This document shows, piece by piece, positions 54,161-63,982 of a DNA stretch of 64,000 nt. The translations under genes and the position numbers were made by a program. This DNA comes from Asticcacaulis sp. YBE204. GTDB lineage: Bacteria > Pseudomonadota > Alphaproteobacteria > Caulobacterales > Caulobacteraceae. Position 1 is the stretch's first letter; each line of letters begins with the position of its first letter. The notes beneath the pieces are model-generated. The model had not been told where the DNA came from and searched no databases. It worked only from the letters and a program-made list of their open reading frames with translations. The DNA lies in NCBI RefSeq assembly GCF_000495855.1, contig NZ_AWGF01000019.1, forward strand, positions 21,479 to 85,478. Direction: 5' to 3'.

Positions 54161-54466
54161 TTACCAGCTCGACTTCGTCATGCCGGGAACCTGACCTTCG
54201 TTGGCCAGCTTGCGCAGCGCAATACGGCTCATGTTGAGCTTGCGGTAGAAGGCGCGCGGGCGGCCGGTCACTTCACAGCGATTACGGATGCGGGTGGGTG
54301 CCGAGTTGCGGGGCAGCTTGGCGAGTGCGAGACGGGCGGCGAAGCGCTCTTCCAGGGGAAGGGATTCGTCGATGGCGGCGGCTTTCAGAGCGTCGCGCTT
54401 GGCGGCGTACTTCTTGACCAGGGCCTTAACCATCTCGTTGCGGTTGACAGCAGATTTCTTAGCCAT
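54161..54466 (-). CDS. rpsN: 30S ribosomal protein S14 (zinc-free type)
   Basis: 101 residues from ATG 54466 ([20 protein letters not shown]). The long, zinc-independent form: the region [20 protein letters not shown] has only one Cys. It ends VPGMTKSSW. Confidence 0.97.
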   Translation of the reverse strand: MAKKSAVNRNEMVKALVKKYAAKRDALKAAAIDESLPLEERFAARLALAKLPRNSAPTRIRNRCEVTGRPRAFYRKLNMSRIALRKLANEGQVPGMTKSSW

Positions 54467-54483
54467 TGTCTTATCTTCTCCGC

Positions 54484-55041
54484 TTACGAGGTGAACGGGA
54501 ACTGGAAGTGCTTCAGGAGAGCCTTGGCTTCCTTGTCGCTCTTCGCCGTGGTGCAGACAACGATGTCCATGCCCCACATCTGGTCGATCTGGTCGTAGTT
54601 GATTTCCGGGAACACGATATGTTCCTTCAGGCCCATGGCGTAGTTGCCACGGCCGTCGAACGAGTTACCGTTCAGACCACGGAAGTCCTTCACGCGCGGC
54701 AGCGCGATCGTGATCAGGCGGTCGAGGAATTCATACATACGGTCCTTGCGCAGCGTGACCTTGGCGCCGATCACCATGCCTTCGCGCAGCTTGAAGCCGG
54801 CGATGGACTGGCGGGCCTTGGTTTCGGCAGGCTTCTGACCGGTGATGGCGGCGAGATCCTTGATCGCGGCCTTGACCTTCTTGGAGTCGGCAACGGCTTC
54901 GCCGATACCCATGTTCACGACAACCTTGTCGAGCTTGGGGACCTGCATTTCGTTCGTGTAGCCGAACTCTTCCTTAAGGGCGGCCCGGATGGTCTCCAGG
55001 TAAACGCTCTTCAGGCGCGGGGTGTACTTTTGATCAGCCAT
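54484..55041 (-). CDS. rplE: 50S ribosomal protein L5
   Basis: 185 residues from ATG 55041. Characteristic [40 protein letters not shown] and [20 protein letters not shown]. The start overlaps the 3' end of rplX by 8 bases. Confidence 0.97.
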   Translation of the reverse strand: MADQKYTPRLKSVYLETIRAALKEEFGYTNEMQVPKLDKVVVNMGIGEAVADSKKVKAAIKDLAAITGQKPAETKARQSIAGFKLREGMVIGAKVTLRKDRMYEFLDRLITIALPRVKDFRGLNGNSFDGRGNYAMGLKEHIVFPEINYDQIDQMWGMDIVVCTTAKSDKEAKALLKHFQFPFTS

Positions 55042-55348
55042 TGATGACAGCTCCCGTCGTCTTGGCGAAACGGACCTTCTTGTCACCTTCGATGCGGAAA
55101 CCGACGCGGGTCGGCTTGCCGTTCACGTCGGCGATGGCGACGTTCGACAGGTGAAGCGAGGCTTCCTTCTGGATGATGCCGCCCTGCGGGTTCGTCTGCG
55201 ACGCGCGCGTGTGGCGCTGAACGACGTTGATACCCTGAACGACGACGCGGTTCTCGGTCGGGAGAACCTTCAGGACGGTGCCCGAACGGCCCTTGTCCTT
55301 GCCCGTGAGGACGACGACCTTGTCGCCTTTTTTAATCTTAGCAGCCAT
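55034..55348 (-). CDS. rplX: 50S ribosomal protein L24
   Basis: 104 residues with the KOW motif region [20 protein letters not shown] and [20 protein letters not shown]. It is an assembly-initiating protein of the large subunit. Confidence 0.97.
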   Translation of the reverse strand: MAAKIKKGDKVVVLTGKDKGRSGTVLKVLPTENRVVVQGINVVQRHTRASQTNPQGGIIQKEASLHLSNVAIADVNGKPTRVGFRIEGDKKVRFAKTTGAVING

Positions 55349-55351
55349 AGC

Positions 55352-55720
55352 TTAGATGACCTCCGGCGCCAGCGAGATGATCTTCATGTGGTTCTTGGCG
55401 CGAAGTTCGCGCGGCACCGGGCCGAAGATACGCGTGCCGATAGGCTCGCTCGACTTGTTAACGATGACGGCAGCGTTGGCGTCGAAACGGATGACCGAGC
55501 CGTCCTTGCGCTGGATGTCCTTGGACGTGCGAACGACGATGGCGCGCAGAACGTCACCCTTCTTCACGCGGCCGCGGGGGATCGCTTCCTTAACCGAGAC
55601 GACGATCAGGTCACCCACCGAGGCGTAACGGCGCTTGGAGCCGCCCAACACCTTGATGCACATGACCCGGCGCGCGCCCGAATTATCGGCAACGTCCAGA
55701 TTAGTTTGCATCTGAATCAT
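55352..55720 (-). CDS. rplN: 50S ribosomal protein L14
   Basis: 122 residues: [40 protein letters not shown] and the C-terminal [16 protein letters not shown] [14 protein letters not shown]. First gene of the spc block; its 249-base leader is structured. Confidence 0.97.
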   Translation of the reverse strand: MIQMQTNLDVADNSGARRVMCIKVLGGSKRRYASVGDLIVVSVKEAIPRGRVKKGDVLRAIVVRTSKDIQRKDGSVIRFDANAAVIVNKSSEPIGTRIFGPVPRELRAKNHMKIISLAPEVI

Positions 55721-55969
55721 AATTCAAACTTTCCAAAATCTCGCAAAAGGCCCCTGCCCTTACGGGCCGGGCTTTCCACGATAACGATAGAGATTCCGAG
55801 GAAGCGGGCCTTAAACCCTATTTCCCCGGAATAAGCAAACGGAAAAATGCCCGACGAAACGATCTGCCGTTATTTGGCAAAAGTTTCGCGAGCATTCCCC
55901 GAAATCAACGTCTGCAAGGGGTATTCCGGATGCGCCGGAACCGTCTTGCAAAGGTTTTAGTCACAAGAC
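55721..55969 (-). other. Structured leader between rpsQ and rplN
   Basis: A 249-base gap at the classical S10/spc operon border. It holds TTCCGG-N5-CCGGAA (near 55924-55942) inside an outer CTTGCA/TGCAAG pair, and further left ACGAAAC ... GTTTCG(C) flanked by TGC/GCA. No T run and no gene. A promoter or an autoregulatory RNA leader could lie here. Confidence 0.5.
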
Positions 55970-56209
55970 TTAGGCGGCGTCCTTGGGAAGCACTTCCCAG
56001 GTCTTCAGCTTCGACTTGGGCGCGCATTCGATGATGCGGGCGGCCTCGCCGGTCTTGTAGGTGTTGTTCTCGTCGTGAGCGTGGTAGCGCTTCGAAACGC
56101 GAACCGGCTTCTTGAAAAGCGGATGCATAACGGTGCGTTCCACCTTTACGACGATGGTCTTGTTGCCCTTATCGGAAACAACCAGACCTTCAAGAATGCG
56201 CTTGGGCAT
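55970..56209 (-). CDS. rpsQ: 30S ribosomal protein S17
   Basis: 79 residues: [20 protein letters not shown] and [20 protein letters not shown] are typical of S17. Last gene of the S10 block. Confidence 0.97.
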   Translation of the reverse strand: MPKRILEGLVVSDKGNKTIVVKVERTVMHPLFKKPVRVSKRYHAHDENNTYKTGEAARIIECAPKSKLKTWEVLPKDAA

Positions 56210-56221
56210 GGTCTATTCCTT

Positions 56222-56416
56222 TTAGGCGGACTTCTGAGCGTTCAAAAGCGATTTGATGCGGGCGACGTCCTTGCGGATTTCGTTCACGCGGTGGGTCTTT
56301 TCCAGCTGGCCGGTGGCCTTCTGGAAACGCAGGTTGAACTGTTCCTTTTTGAGGTTCAGCAGTTCTTCCTGGAGCTGGTCCGAGGTCTTGCCCCGAAGAT
56401 CGGCAATCTTGGTCAT
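56222..56416 (-). CDS. rpmC: 50S ribosomal protein L29
   Basis: 64 residues forming two helices, with [40 protein letters not shown] and [15 protein letters not shown]. It contacts the nascent-chain exit tunnel rim. Confidence 0.97.
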   Translation of the reverse strand: MTKIADLRGKTSDQLQEELLNLKKEQFNLRFQKATGQLEKTHRVNEIRKDVARIKSLLNAQKSA

Positions 56417-56420
56417 GATC

Positions 56421-56855
56421 TTACTCCGCAGCCGCCGCGACGCCGGCGTCGAGACGGGTCACGACGCGGGTGCTGACGGGCAGCTTCGCCGCACCGAGAC
56501 GCAGAGCCTCACGCGCGATATCGTCCGGCACGCCGTCGATTTCAAAGAGGATACGGCCGGGAGCCACGCGGGCCGCCCAGTAATCCACGGCACCCTTACC
56601 TTTACCCATCCGGACTTCGGCGGGCTTGCCCGTGACCGGGAGGTCAGGGAAGATACGGATCCACACGCGGCCCTGACGCTTCATTTGACGCGTGATGGCC
56701 CGACGGGCGGCTTCGATCTGGCGGGCGGTCAGGCGCTCAGGCTCGACCGTCTTCAGACCGTAGGAACCAAAGTTCAGCGTATAGCCGCCCTTGGCATTAC
56801 CGTGGATGCGGCCCTTGAAGGCCTTACGGTATTTTGTGCGCTTAGGAAGCAGCAT
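56421..56855 (-). CDS. rplP: 50S ribosomal protein L16
   Basis: 144 residues: [20 protein letters not shown] at the start, and the [20 protein letters not shown] and [19 protein letters not shown] segments near the peptidyl-transferase centre. Confidence 0.97.
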   Translation of the reverse strand: MLLPKRTKYRKAFKGRIHGNAKGGYTLNFGSYGLKTVEPERLTARQIEAARRAITRQMKRQGRVWIRIFPDLPVTGKPAEVRMGKGKGAVDYWAARVAPGRILFEIDGVPDDIAREALRLGAAKLPVSTRVVTRLDAGVAAAAE

Positions 56856-56860
56856 AGCGA

Positions 56861-57616
56861 TTAGGCCTCCTTATTGTTGCGATCGCGGCGCGGGCCACGG
56901 TTGTTACGGTCACCGCGCTCAGGACGCTCGTTGGACGACGGACCAGAGGCTTCGTTCGCCCAGCGCTTGTCCTGCGCCATCGGATCGTGCTCCAGCACTT
57001 CACCCTTGAAGATCCACACCTTGACACCGATGATGCCGTAGGTGGTCAGGGCTTCGGCGAAACCGAAGTCGATGTCGGCGCGCAGGGTGTGCAAAGGCAC
57101 GCGGCCTTCACGATACCATTCCATACGGGCGATTTCCGCACCGCCGAGACGACCCGACAGGTTCATACGGATGCCCTTGGCGCCCAGACGCATGGCCGAC
57201 TGGATCGAACGCTTCATGGCGCGGCGGAAAGCGACGCGGCGCTCCAGCTGCTGGCAGATCGATTCGGCGACCAGTTGCGAGTCGACTTCCGGCTTGCGGA
57301 TTTCGACCAGGTTCAGGAACACTTCGCCTTCGGTGATGACGGCGACGTCCTTACGCAGCTTGTCGATGTCGGCGCCCTTTTTGCCGATCACGACGCCCGG
57401 ACGGGCGGCGTAGATCGTCACGCGGCACTTCTTGTGCGGACGCTCGATGATGATGCGCGACACGCCGGCGGCGTTCAGCTTTTCCTTCAGAACCTTACGG
57501 ATCTTCAGGTCCTGATGAAGCAGCTTGGCATATTCCTGACGGGCAGCGAACCAGCGCGAATCCCAGGTGCGGTTGACGCCGAGGCGCAGACCGATCGGAT
57601 TGACTTTCTGACCCAT
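56861..57616 (-). CDS. rpsC: 30S ribosomal protein S3
   Basis: 251 residues from ATG 57616 ([20 protein letters not shown]). KH domain near 60-110 with [17 protein letters not shown] and C-terminal domain with [20 protein letters not shown] and [20 protein letters not shown]. The Asn/Arg-rich tail ([20 protein letters not shown]) is a lineage-type extension. Confidence 0.97.
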   Translation of the reverse strand: MGQKVNPIGLRLGVNRTWDSRWFAARQEYAKLLHQDLKIRKVLKEKLNAAGVSRIIIERPHKKCRVTIYAARPGVVIGKKGADIDKLRKDVAVITEGEVFLNLVEIRKPEVDSQLVAESICQQLERRVAFRRAMKRSIQSAMRLGAKGIRMNLSGRLGGAEIARMEWYREGRVPLHTLRADIDFGFAEALTTYGIIGVKVWIFKGEVLEHDPMAQDKRWANEASGPSSNERPERGDRNNRGPRRDRNNKEA

Positions 57617-57617
57617 G

Positions 57618-58001
57618 TTATGCGGCCTCCGCGCCAGCTTCACGGACGACGATCGTCAGTTCCGAGAAGGGTTTCAGGATACGCGAAGAGCGACCGCGGG
57701 CGCGGGACGCAAAACGCTTCATGACGATGTTCTTGCCCACATAGGCTTCGGCAACGAACAGATTGTCGATGTCGAGGTTGTGGTTGTTTTCAGCGTTCGA
57801 AATCGCCGAATACAGGGCCTTGCGCACGTCACCGGCGATACGCTTATGCGAGAATTCCAGCTCGTTCAGCGCACGTTGAACCTTGAGGCCACGGATAGAC
57901 TGGGCGACGAGGTTCAGCTTGTACGGGCTGATACGGATGGAAACCAGCTTGGCGCGGGCTTCGGTCGGCTTGACGCGACGCGGATTGGACGTTTGCGACA
58001 T
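57618..58001 (-). CDS. rplV: 50S ribosomal protein L22
   Basis: 127 residues with [20 protein letters not shown] and the beta-hairpin region that lines the exit tunnel around [20 protein letters not shown]. Confidence 0.97.
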   Translation of the reverse strand: MSQTSNPRRVKPTEARAKLVSIRISPYKLNLVAQSIRGLKVQRALNELEFSHKRIAGDVRKALYSAISNAENNHNLDIDNLFVAEAYVGKNIVMKRFASRARGRSSRILKPFSELTIVVREAGAEAA

Positions 58002-58003
58002 GC

Positions 58004-58282
58004 TTACTTCCTCTTCGCCTTCTTGTCAGCGGCGTGGCCGGGGAAGTTCCGCGTAGGCGAAAATTCACCGAGCTTCATGCCGACCATGTCTTCCGACACG
58101 AGCACGGGAACGTGCTTCTGACCGTTATAAACACCAAAGGTGAGCCCCACGAACTGGGGCATGATGACAGACCGGCGCGACCACGTCTTGATGACGTCCT
58201 TGCGACCGGAGTCCTGAGCCGTTTCCGCCTTCTTAAGAAGGTGGCCATCGACGAAAGGACCTTTCCATACGGAGCGAGCCAT
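58004..58282 (-). CDS. rpsS: 30S ribosomal protein S19
   Basis: 92 residues: [40 protein letters not shown] and [20 protein letters not shown]. Confidence 0.97.
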   Translation of the reverse strand: MARSVWKGPFVDGHLLKKAETAQDSGRKDVIKTWSRRSVIMPQFVGLTFGVYNGQKHVPVLVSEDMVGMKLGEFSPTRNFPGHAADKKAKRK

Positions 58283-58285
58283 GGA

Positions 58286-59122
58286 TTAGCGAGCCTTCTT
58301 AAGGTGACGCGAGCGGATGATGAACTTATCCGTCGCTTTGTTGGTACGGGTCTTGCGGCCCTTGGTCGGCTTGCCCCACGGGGTAACCGGGTTACGACCA
58401 CCGGAAGTACGGCCTTCACCACCACCGTGCGGGTGGTCGATCGGGTTCATGGCCACACCGCGGACGTGCGGACGGAAGCCCATGTGACGCTTGCGACCGG
58501 CCTTGCCGAGGCTTTCGTTCATGTGGTCCGGGTTGGACACGGCGCCGATGGTGGCCATGCAGGTGTCGAGCACCATGCGCAGCTCGCCCGAACCCAGACG
58601 AATCTGGGCGTAACCGGCATCACGACCGACCAGCTGAGCGTAGGCGCCAGCCGAACGGGCCAGCTGACCACCCTTGAGGGGCTTCAGCTCGATGTTGTGG
58701 ATGATCGTACCGATCGGCAGGGCGCGCAGCGGAGCCGCGTTGCCGGGCTTCACGTCGACCTTTTCCGAAGCGATGATCTGATCACCGGCCTTCAGGCGTT
58801 GCGGGGCCAGGATATAGGCCTTTTCGCCGTCGGCGTAGTTGATCAGCGCGATGAACGCGGTGCGGTTCGGATCGTATTCCAGACGCTCGACCGTACCGAC
58901 GACGTCGAACTTGCGACGCTTGAAGTCGATGATGCGATAAAGCTTCTTCGCGCCACCGCCACGGAAGCGGACGGCGATACGGCCACCGGCGCCACGACCG
59001 CCCGACTTGGTCAGACCTTCGACGAGCGACTTTTCCGGACGACCTTTGTGCAGTTCGGAACGGTCAACGAGAACCAGTTCGCGACGGCCGGGCGAGGTCG
59101 GATTAAAATGCTTCAAAGCCAT
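58286..59122 (-). CDS. rplB: 50S ribosomal protein L2
   Basis: 278 residues. [20 protein letters not shown] near the start, and the conserved peptidyl-transferase-side segment [20 protein letters not shown] near the C-terminus, with the essential His. Confidence 0.97.
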   Translation of the reverse strand: MALKHFNPTSPGRRELVLVDRSELHKGRPEKSLVEGLTKSGGRGAGGRIAVRFRGGGAKKLYRIIDFKRRKFDVVGTVERLEYDPNRTAFIALINYADGEKAYILAPQRLKAGDQIIASEKVDVKPGNAAPLRALPIGTIIHNIELKPLKGGQLARSAGAYAQLVGRDAGYAQIRLGSGELRMVLDTCMATIGAVSNPDHMNESLGKAGRKRHMGFRPHVRGVAMNPIDHPHGGGEGRTSGGRNPVTPWGKPTKGRKTRTNKATDKFIIRSRHLKKAR

Positions 59123-59137
59123 TGTTAAAACCTCCCC

Positions 59138-59434
59138 TTACAGACCGGTGGTGATGTCGATCGATTGGCCCTCTTCGAGGGTAACAATCGCTTTTTTGAC
59201 ATCGTTGCGACGGCCCATGATGCCCTTGAAGCGCTTGGTTTTGCCCTTCGTGACCACCGTGTTGACCTTGACGACCTTGACGTTGAAGAGCGCTTCAACG
59301 GCCGAGGCCACTTCGTCCTTCGAAGCGTCCAGCGCCACCTTGAAGACGACCTTGTTCTGCTCGGAAAGCAGGGTCGACTTTTCGGTGATGTGCGGGCTCA
59401 GAAGCACGTCGTAATTGCGAATAGTAGCAGCCAT
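59138..59434 (-). CDS. rplW: 50S ribosomal protein L23
   Basis: 98 residues: [40 protein letters not shown] and [21 protein letters not shown]23 is the docking site for trigger factor and SRP. Confidence 0.97.
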   Translation of the reverse strand: MAATIRNYDVLLSPHITEKSTLLSEQNKVVFKVALDASKDEVASAVEALFNVKVVKVNTVVTKGKTKRFKGIMGRRNDVKKAIVTLEEGQSIDITTGL

Positions 59435-59439
59435 AACGA

Positions 59440-60072
59440 TTAGGCCTCCACTTTGAAGCGGGCTTCGATCGCCTCAACCGCCGACTTCGTCAGAACCAGC
59501 GTCTGGCGGCGCAGGATGTCATAGACATTCAGGCCAGCCGACGGCAGGACGTCGATGTTCGGGATGTTGCGCGAAGCGAGGGCGAAGTTGGTGTCAACTT
59601 CCGGACCCGCGATGAACAGAGCGTTCTTCAGGCCGAGCGTTTCGAACTGGGCGCGAAGAGCGGCGGTCTTGGGGGCAGTCAGGACGGCCTGATCGAGAAC
59701 GATCAGCGAGCCGGTCTTGACCTTCGACGACAGAGCATGACGCAGACCCAGCGCACGGACCTTCTTTTGCAGGTCGAACGCATGCGAGCGAACGACCGGA
59801 CCGAAGGCGCGCGAACCGCCGACGAATTGCGGGGCACGGCGCGAACCGTGACGAGCGCCGCCGGAGCCCTTTTGCTTGTACATCTTCTTACCCGTACGAG
59901 AATTCTCGTTGCGGGTCTGGACCTTGTGCGTACCGGCGCGGCGCTTGGCCAACTGCCAGTTGACGACGCGAGCCAGGATGTCCGAACGGATCTCTTCGAT
60001 GCCGAAGACGGCATCCGAAAGATCGATCGAACCGGCCTTGCCGTTGTCGAGGGTGATGACTTCGAGTTTCAT
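59440..60072 (-). CDS. rplD: 50S ribosomal protein L4
   Basis: 210 residues. The tunnel loop [20 protein letters not shown] and [20 protein letters not shown] is present. In enterics L4 also represses the S10 operon; whether it does so here is unknown. Confidence 0.97.
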   Translation of the reverse strand: MKLEVITLDNGKAGSIDLSDAVFGIEEIRSDILARVVNWQLAKRRAGTHKVQTRNENSRTGKKMYKQKGSGGARHGSRRAPQFVGGSRAFGPVVRSHAFDLQKKVRALGLRHALSSKVKTGSLIVLDQAVLTAPKTAALRAQFETLGLKNALFIAGPEVDTNFALASRNIPNIDVLPSAGLNVYDILRRQTLVLTKSAVEAIEARFKVEA

Positions 60073-60074
60073 AA

Positions 60075-60818
60075 TTATTCAGCTCCCTCTTCTTGAGCAG
60101 GAGCTTCCTCAGCTTGAACCGGGGCCGTGTCGGCAACGGCAGCCTTCTTCAGACCGGCCGGGAACGGCAGGCCCGCAGGAGCGGCCTTCTTGACGGCGTC
60201 GCGGATCTTCACGAACGAACCTTCCGCACCCGGGACAGCGCCACGAATGAAGATCAGGCCGCGCTCGGCGTCCACGCGAACGACTTCGAGGTTGAGGGTC
60301 GTGACGGTTTCGACACCGTAGTGACCAGCCATCTTCTTACCCGGGAAGGTACGGCCCGGATCCTGACGGTTACCCGTCGAACCGTGGGCACGGTGAGAGA
60401 CCGAAACACCGTGGGTGGCGCGCATGCCGCCGAAGTTCCAGCGCTTCATGGCACCGGCAAAACCCTTACCGATGGTCGTGCCCTGGATGTCGACCTTCTG
60501 ACCTTCGGCGAAGTGATCGGCCGAAAGCTCGGCACCGACTTCGACGAGGGCATCTTCCGACACGCGGAATTCAGCAAGGATCGCCTTGGGCTCGACCTGC
60601 GCCTTGGCGAAACGCACGCGCTCGGGGTTCGAGGTGTTTTTGGCTTTCTTGGCACCAGCGCCCAGTTGCAGCGCGGTGTAGCCGTCCTTGTCCTTCGTAC
60701 GCTGAGCGACGACCTGACAGCCTTCGAGCGAGAGAACGGTGACGGGGGTGTGCAGGCCCTGCGCGTCGAAATAACGCGTCATGCCCAGCTTCTTGGCAAG
60801 TAGACCGGTTCTTTTCAT
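60075..60818 (-). CDS. rplC: 50S ribosomal protein L3
   Basis: 247 residues: [40 protein letters not shown] and the [20 protein letters not shown] loop. The Ala/Pro/Glu-rich C-terminal extension (about 215-247) is longer than in E. coli. Confidence 0.97.
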   Translation of the reverse strand: MKRTGLLAKKLGMTRYFDAQGLHTPVTVLSLEGCQVVAQRTKDKDGYTALQLGAGAKKAKNTSNPERVRFAKAQVEPKAILAEFRVSEDALVEVGAELSADHFAEGQKVDIQGTTIGKGFAGAMKRWNFGGMRATHGVSVSHRAHGSTGNRQDPGRTFPGKKMAGHYGVETVTTLNLEVVRVDAERGLIFIRGAVPGAEGSFVKIRDAVKKAAPAGLPFPAGLKKAAVADTAPVQAEEAPAQEEGAE

Positions 60819-60829
60819 AATCCGGCCCC

Positions 60830-61138
<309 letters not shown>

Positions 61139-61223
61139 ATCGCTCTTATTCCAAGTTAAAGGGTTTGCGTATCCCGCGTCCGTTGAACCATTTCAAAGAC
61201 CGGCTTCGATCTTCTCCCTTGTC

Positions 61224-61267
61224 GCGCACGTGTTTCCAAAAACCGAAAACACTTTTTGGCGTGCGCT
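61224..61267. repeat. 44-bp dispersed palindromic element, copy 3
   Basis: Begins GCGCACGTGTTTCCAAAAAC and ends CACTTTTTGGCGTGCGCT; the two ends pair. The most diverged of the three copies, but of identical length. It would be transcribed as part of the S10 leader. Confidence 0.75.
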
Positions 61268-61446
61268 TCAAAACGAGACCGACGCGATATCCGCAAAAAA
61301 CAAAGCCACGCAGGGGTTGCCTGCGAGGCCATTCGGAAAGTCTGAACAGAGTCATCTGAAATCAGATGAGGCCGTACGACTTAATTTCGTAGTATGCGGA
61401 ACGCGTTTAACACCGAAGTGTCACGGCCGATCCAACAGAGGTCGCG

Positions 61447-61475
61447 TATATGCCTAAGGAGTCCGCCCGCGTCAA
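61447..61475 (-). promoter_or_regulatory. Candidate promoter of the S10 operon
   Basis: On the minus strand TTGACG (61470-61475), 17-base spacer and CATATA (61447-61452). It is the best sigma-70-like pair in the gap. Confidence 0.5.
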
Positions 61476-61547
61476 CCCCTTAAGCCACAAAAGTTTCAGG
61501 CTAAGGCTATAATCGGCCATATCTCGCGTCAGGTATCCGAAAATGCG

Positions 61548-61585
61548 AAAAGCCCGCCCCGGCGCATAGGCAGGGTCGCGCTTTT
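61548..61585 (-). terminator. Terminator after the FemAB-like gene
   Basis: On the minus strand AAAAGCGCGACCCTGCC pairs imperfectly with GGGGCGGGCTTTT, followed by CGCATTTT, 20 bases past the stop. The stem has bulges. Confidence 0.5.
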
Positions 61586-61605
61586 AACACCTCGATAACG
61601 AGAAT

Positions 61606-62802
61606 TTAAAGGTCGATATTGTCGTTGACAGCACCTGCCGCGACCGCGCCTGCGGCTATGGGCTGGCGCAAACGGCTGAAGCCGCGACGAATCAGGGCTT
61701 GCAATGCATGTCGCCGTCCCTTCGGACAGGTTTCGCAGGCCCGAATCACACGCATCCGGCGCCGCAGGGACAGGCGCAGGCTCTTGAGACGCGGCGACAG
61801 ACTTTCCACTACATCCCCCACGACACTCAGCAGAAGCGGCCGCGCCGTGACCACGCCTTCGAGACAGGTCTGAGCCGGTGAGGTCATGGTATGCTTGTAG
61901 CTTTCGCCACCCGCACCGAAATCGACGCGGGTCACACCCATGCCCGCGCCGTGTTCCATGATCTTCAACGCAAGAATAATACCGGGGCTGTAGCGGTGAT
62001 AGGCTTCGGCATAGGCCGGGAACCAGAAATGGATATAGTCGCCACGCATCAGGCAGATTTCCGCGGCCACCAGATGATTGCCTTCGCGCAGGACGCCGAC
62101 GCGCAGACCGAAGCCTTCATCCTGACGGCGCGCCAGTTCGCTCAGCAGTTTCAACGTCCAGCCGCAGCCGAAAACGTCGTGCATGCCCGACCGCGCATAT
62201 TGCTGGCGCTTCTGATCGATGACCCATTGCAACAGGTCGGGTGTCACGCGTTCGAACGCAAACTGAAAGCCGCCGAAATCGCGCTCGGCATTGCGTCCGC
62301 AACGACCCAGGTTTTTGTAGAACTTGTGGTGCAGCGCCTTTTGCTTGGCGAAGTAAGCATCATAGCCGTCGGAAAGGTCGGCGATCTGGGTCACGACGCT
62401 AAGGGTGCGCGCGGTGGGCTCCATACCTCCTACCCACCCCTGAAACTCCAGCCGGTCGGCCTTGAGCGTTTTCAACAGCAAACGGTAGTCCATCTCGAAA
62501 CCGACATCGCCGATGATCCCGTGATAGTCGGTGAGCGGCGCGCCCAAGGGCTGCAAGGTCCGCCCGCGTATCTGGTAGGGCAGAAAGCCTGCCACCTCAC
62601 CCGCTTCATCGCGCAGACGCGCCACATAGGCATCGGGAACGCTCAGACCGATATCCATCACATAACGCACGTCGAAATACGGGCCGATCATGTCCGGGCG
62701 GCGGGCCGTGAAGCCCTCCCACGCGGCGATATCGTCACCGGTCAGGGCGTCCGGCGCGACGACCTCGATCGATTTCAATCTGGACATTCGGTTAAACCCC
62801 AT
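61606..62802 (-). CDS. FemAB/CelD-like GNAT acyltransferase
   Basis: 398 residues. Two GNAT-like halves are expected: the first with PYFDVRYVMDIGLSVPDAYV, the second with the acceptor-site helix YFAKQKALHHKFYKNLGRCG and RNAERDFGG. The C-terminal core has LVAAEICLMRGDYIHFWFPA, YHRYSPGIILALKIMEHGA and VDFGAGGESYKHTMTS, the standard CelD/BcsL (FemAB-related) pattern. Such proteins acylate sugars of envelope or exopolysaccharides; HfsK, which modifies the holdfast of Caulobacter, belongs here. Identity as HfsK is only a possibility. No polysaccharide genes are adjacent. Confidence 0.75.
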   Translation of the reverse strand: MGFNRMSRLKSIEVVAPDALTGDDIAAWEGFTARRPDMIGPYFDVRYVMDIGLSVPDAYVARLRDEAGEVAGFLPYQIRGRTLQPLGAPLTDYHGIIGDVGFEMDYRLLLKTLKADRLEFQGWVGGMEPTARTLSVVTQIADLSDGYDAYFAKQKALHHKFYKNLGRCGRNAERDFGGFQFAFERVTPDLLQWVIDQKRQQYARSGMHDVFGCGWTLKLLSELARRQDEGFGLRVGVLREGNHLVAAEICLMRGDYIHFWFPAYAEAYHRYSPGIILALKIMEHGAGMGVTRVDFGAGGESYKHTMTSPAQTCLEGVVTARPLLLSVVGDVVESLSPRLKSLRLSLRRRMRVIRACETCPKGRRHALQALIRRGFSRLRQPIAAGAVAAGAVNDNIDL

Positions 62803-62980
62803 AAGACTTGGTACACGTCTGTATCAGGACGAGGTTTAAATGCGGCTAACAGTCAGGGTTAATGCTTTGCCTCTATGGTATTCCCGCACAGGATATGACG
62901 TCCGGAAGGATTAATCCGCATCGCTTTCTGAGGCATTAAACCGCCTATCATCCGGTTTATCATGTGTGTTAGAGCGGAAT

Positions 62981-63820
62981 ATGGACACAGACTCAGAACG
63001 CCAGCGGATCGAACACACCCTGCGCACCGCAGGTATCGATCCGACGCAACCGGGGTTCTACAGCCATCCGGCCTTTATCGAACTGTGCGCCGCCGATCCG
63101 TCCTGTATCGAACTCTACGGTCGCTGGGTAGATCTGCGCCCGCGCGATGCCGCCTATGAGGCGCGGGTGCGCGAGATCGTGCCGCGCCTGTGCGATATCA
63201 TCCTGTCGACGCTCAAGGCCGATGGCTGGGAAGGGGCCTGCGTCGATGCCGCCTCGATGATGATCCGGATGCTGGAGCGGCTGGGTATATGGAGCTACGG
63301 CATACTGGGCTCGACGACCTTTATCGTTGAGCCCGAACATATCCGCTGCGGTTTTTACCGGCATGATTTTCAGGATTTTCCGATGGCGGTGCTGGGCCAC
63401 GCCTGGCTGATCGCGCCGCCGTTCCGGCTGGTCGATCCGACCGTCTCGCAACAATGCTGGGGCGACGATCCGGTGCGCCACTTCCTGCCGGGATTCATTG
63501 CAACGGAGGATGTTATCGATACGACGCCGGACGTCAGCGATGTGATCAGCTGGCGGATGCGGGAATATTTCGCCTCGATGGACAACTACGTCTGGGATGA
63601 ACATCTGCATCTGAGGCTGCAACCGAACCTGCCGGTTTTCGGACAGCATTTCCCGGCGGTTCAGTATGAGGATGGCCATCTGCAAACACGGTATGTGCCG
63701 ATCAACATACTCTTGCCTGGCGCGCCGCTCGAACTGCTGAACAGCGACGGCTATATGGGCCGTCCGGCCATCGCCATCTGGCGCGATCTGGTCGCACCGG
63801 CGTTTGGGGTGAAGGCGTAG
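62981..63820 (+). CDS. Orphan protein with transglutaminase-like Cys-His-Asp pattern
   Basis: 279 residues, no signal or membrane segment. A helical N-terminus (about 1-80) precedes WEGACVDAASMMIRMLERLG, VLGHAWLIAPPFRLVDPTVS and a C-terminal part of about 120 residues. Cys87 at the start of a helix, His140 and Asp152 on adjacent strands are arranged as in transglutaminase-like and arylamine N-acetyltransferase-like enzymes. I infer a thiol enzyme, but I recognise no named family. ATG 62981 is preferred to GTG 62966. It is divergent from the FemAB-like gene, with a 178-base gap between. Confidence 0.6.
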   Translation: MDTDSERQRIEHTLRTAGIDPTQPGFYSHPAFIELCAADPSCIELYGRWVDLRPRDAAYEARVREIVPRLCDIILSTLKADGWEGACVDAASMMIRMLERLGIWSYGILGSTTFIVEPEHIRCGFYRHDFQDFPMAVLGHAWLIAPPFRLVDPTVSQQCWGDDPVRHFLPGFIATEDVIDTTPDVSDVISWRMREYFASMDNYVWDEHLHLRLQPNLPVFGQHFPAVQYEDGHLQTRYVPINILLPGAPLELLNSDGYMGRPAIAIWRDLVAPAFGVKA

Positions 63821-63827
63821 CGCTGTC

Positions 63828-63898
63828 GCCCCCCTCCGTCTCATCGCCTGACGGCTCCGATCCACCTCCCCATCGCTGTGCGACAGGGAGGAGGGAGA
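63828..63898. repeat. REP-like GC-rich repeat block after 63820
   Basis: CCCCCCTCCGTCTCATCGCC and ATCCACCTCCCCATCGC with GACAGGGAGGAGGGAG form the same type of block as at 2729-2884. Confidence 0.65.
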
Positions 63899-63905
63899 AA
63901 ACAAA

Positions 63906-63935
63906 AAAGCCCGCTGAGGTGACTCAGCGGGCTTT
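63906..63935 (-). terminator. Terminator for a leftward gene beyond the window
   Basis: A perfect 13-bp stem AAAGCCCGCTGAG / CTCAGCGGGCTTT with a 4-base loop; on the minus strand it ends in TTTTTTG. It also faces the end of the 62981 gene. Confidence 0.75.
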
Positions 63936-63960
63936 CATTTGTCTCGGACAGTCATGGGGT

Positions 63961-63982
63961 CAAGGGGCCTTGCGGCCCCTTG
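63961..63982. other. GC-rich hairpin at the right edge
   Basis: CAAGGGGCC-TTGC-GGCCCCTTG, a perfect 9-bp stem. It continues outward weakly (GGGGTCAAGG/CCTTGACT). Role unknown; it lies at or after the end of a gene outside the window. Confidence 0.5.

Larger units (their letters stand above)
61139..61605. other. Upstream region of the S10 operon
   Basis: A 467-base gap without a gene. From the left it holds the S10 leader, the third copy of the 44-bp palindrome (61224-61267), a candidate promoter (61447-61475) and a terminator-like hairpin for the next gene (61548-61585). The leader from that promoter would be about 300 bases, so it is room for an L4-type control element. Confidence 0.6.

Noticed and set aside
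62836..62852. CtrA-like box in the 62803-62980 gap
   Set aside because: TTAA-N7-TAAC lacks one T of the second half and is a weak match.
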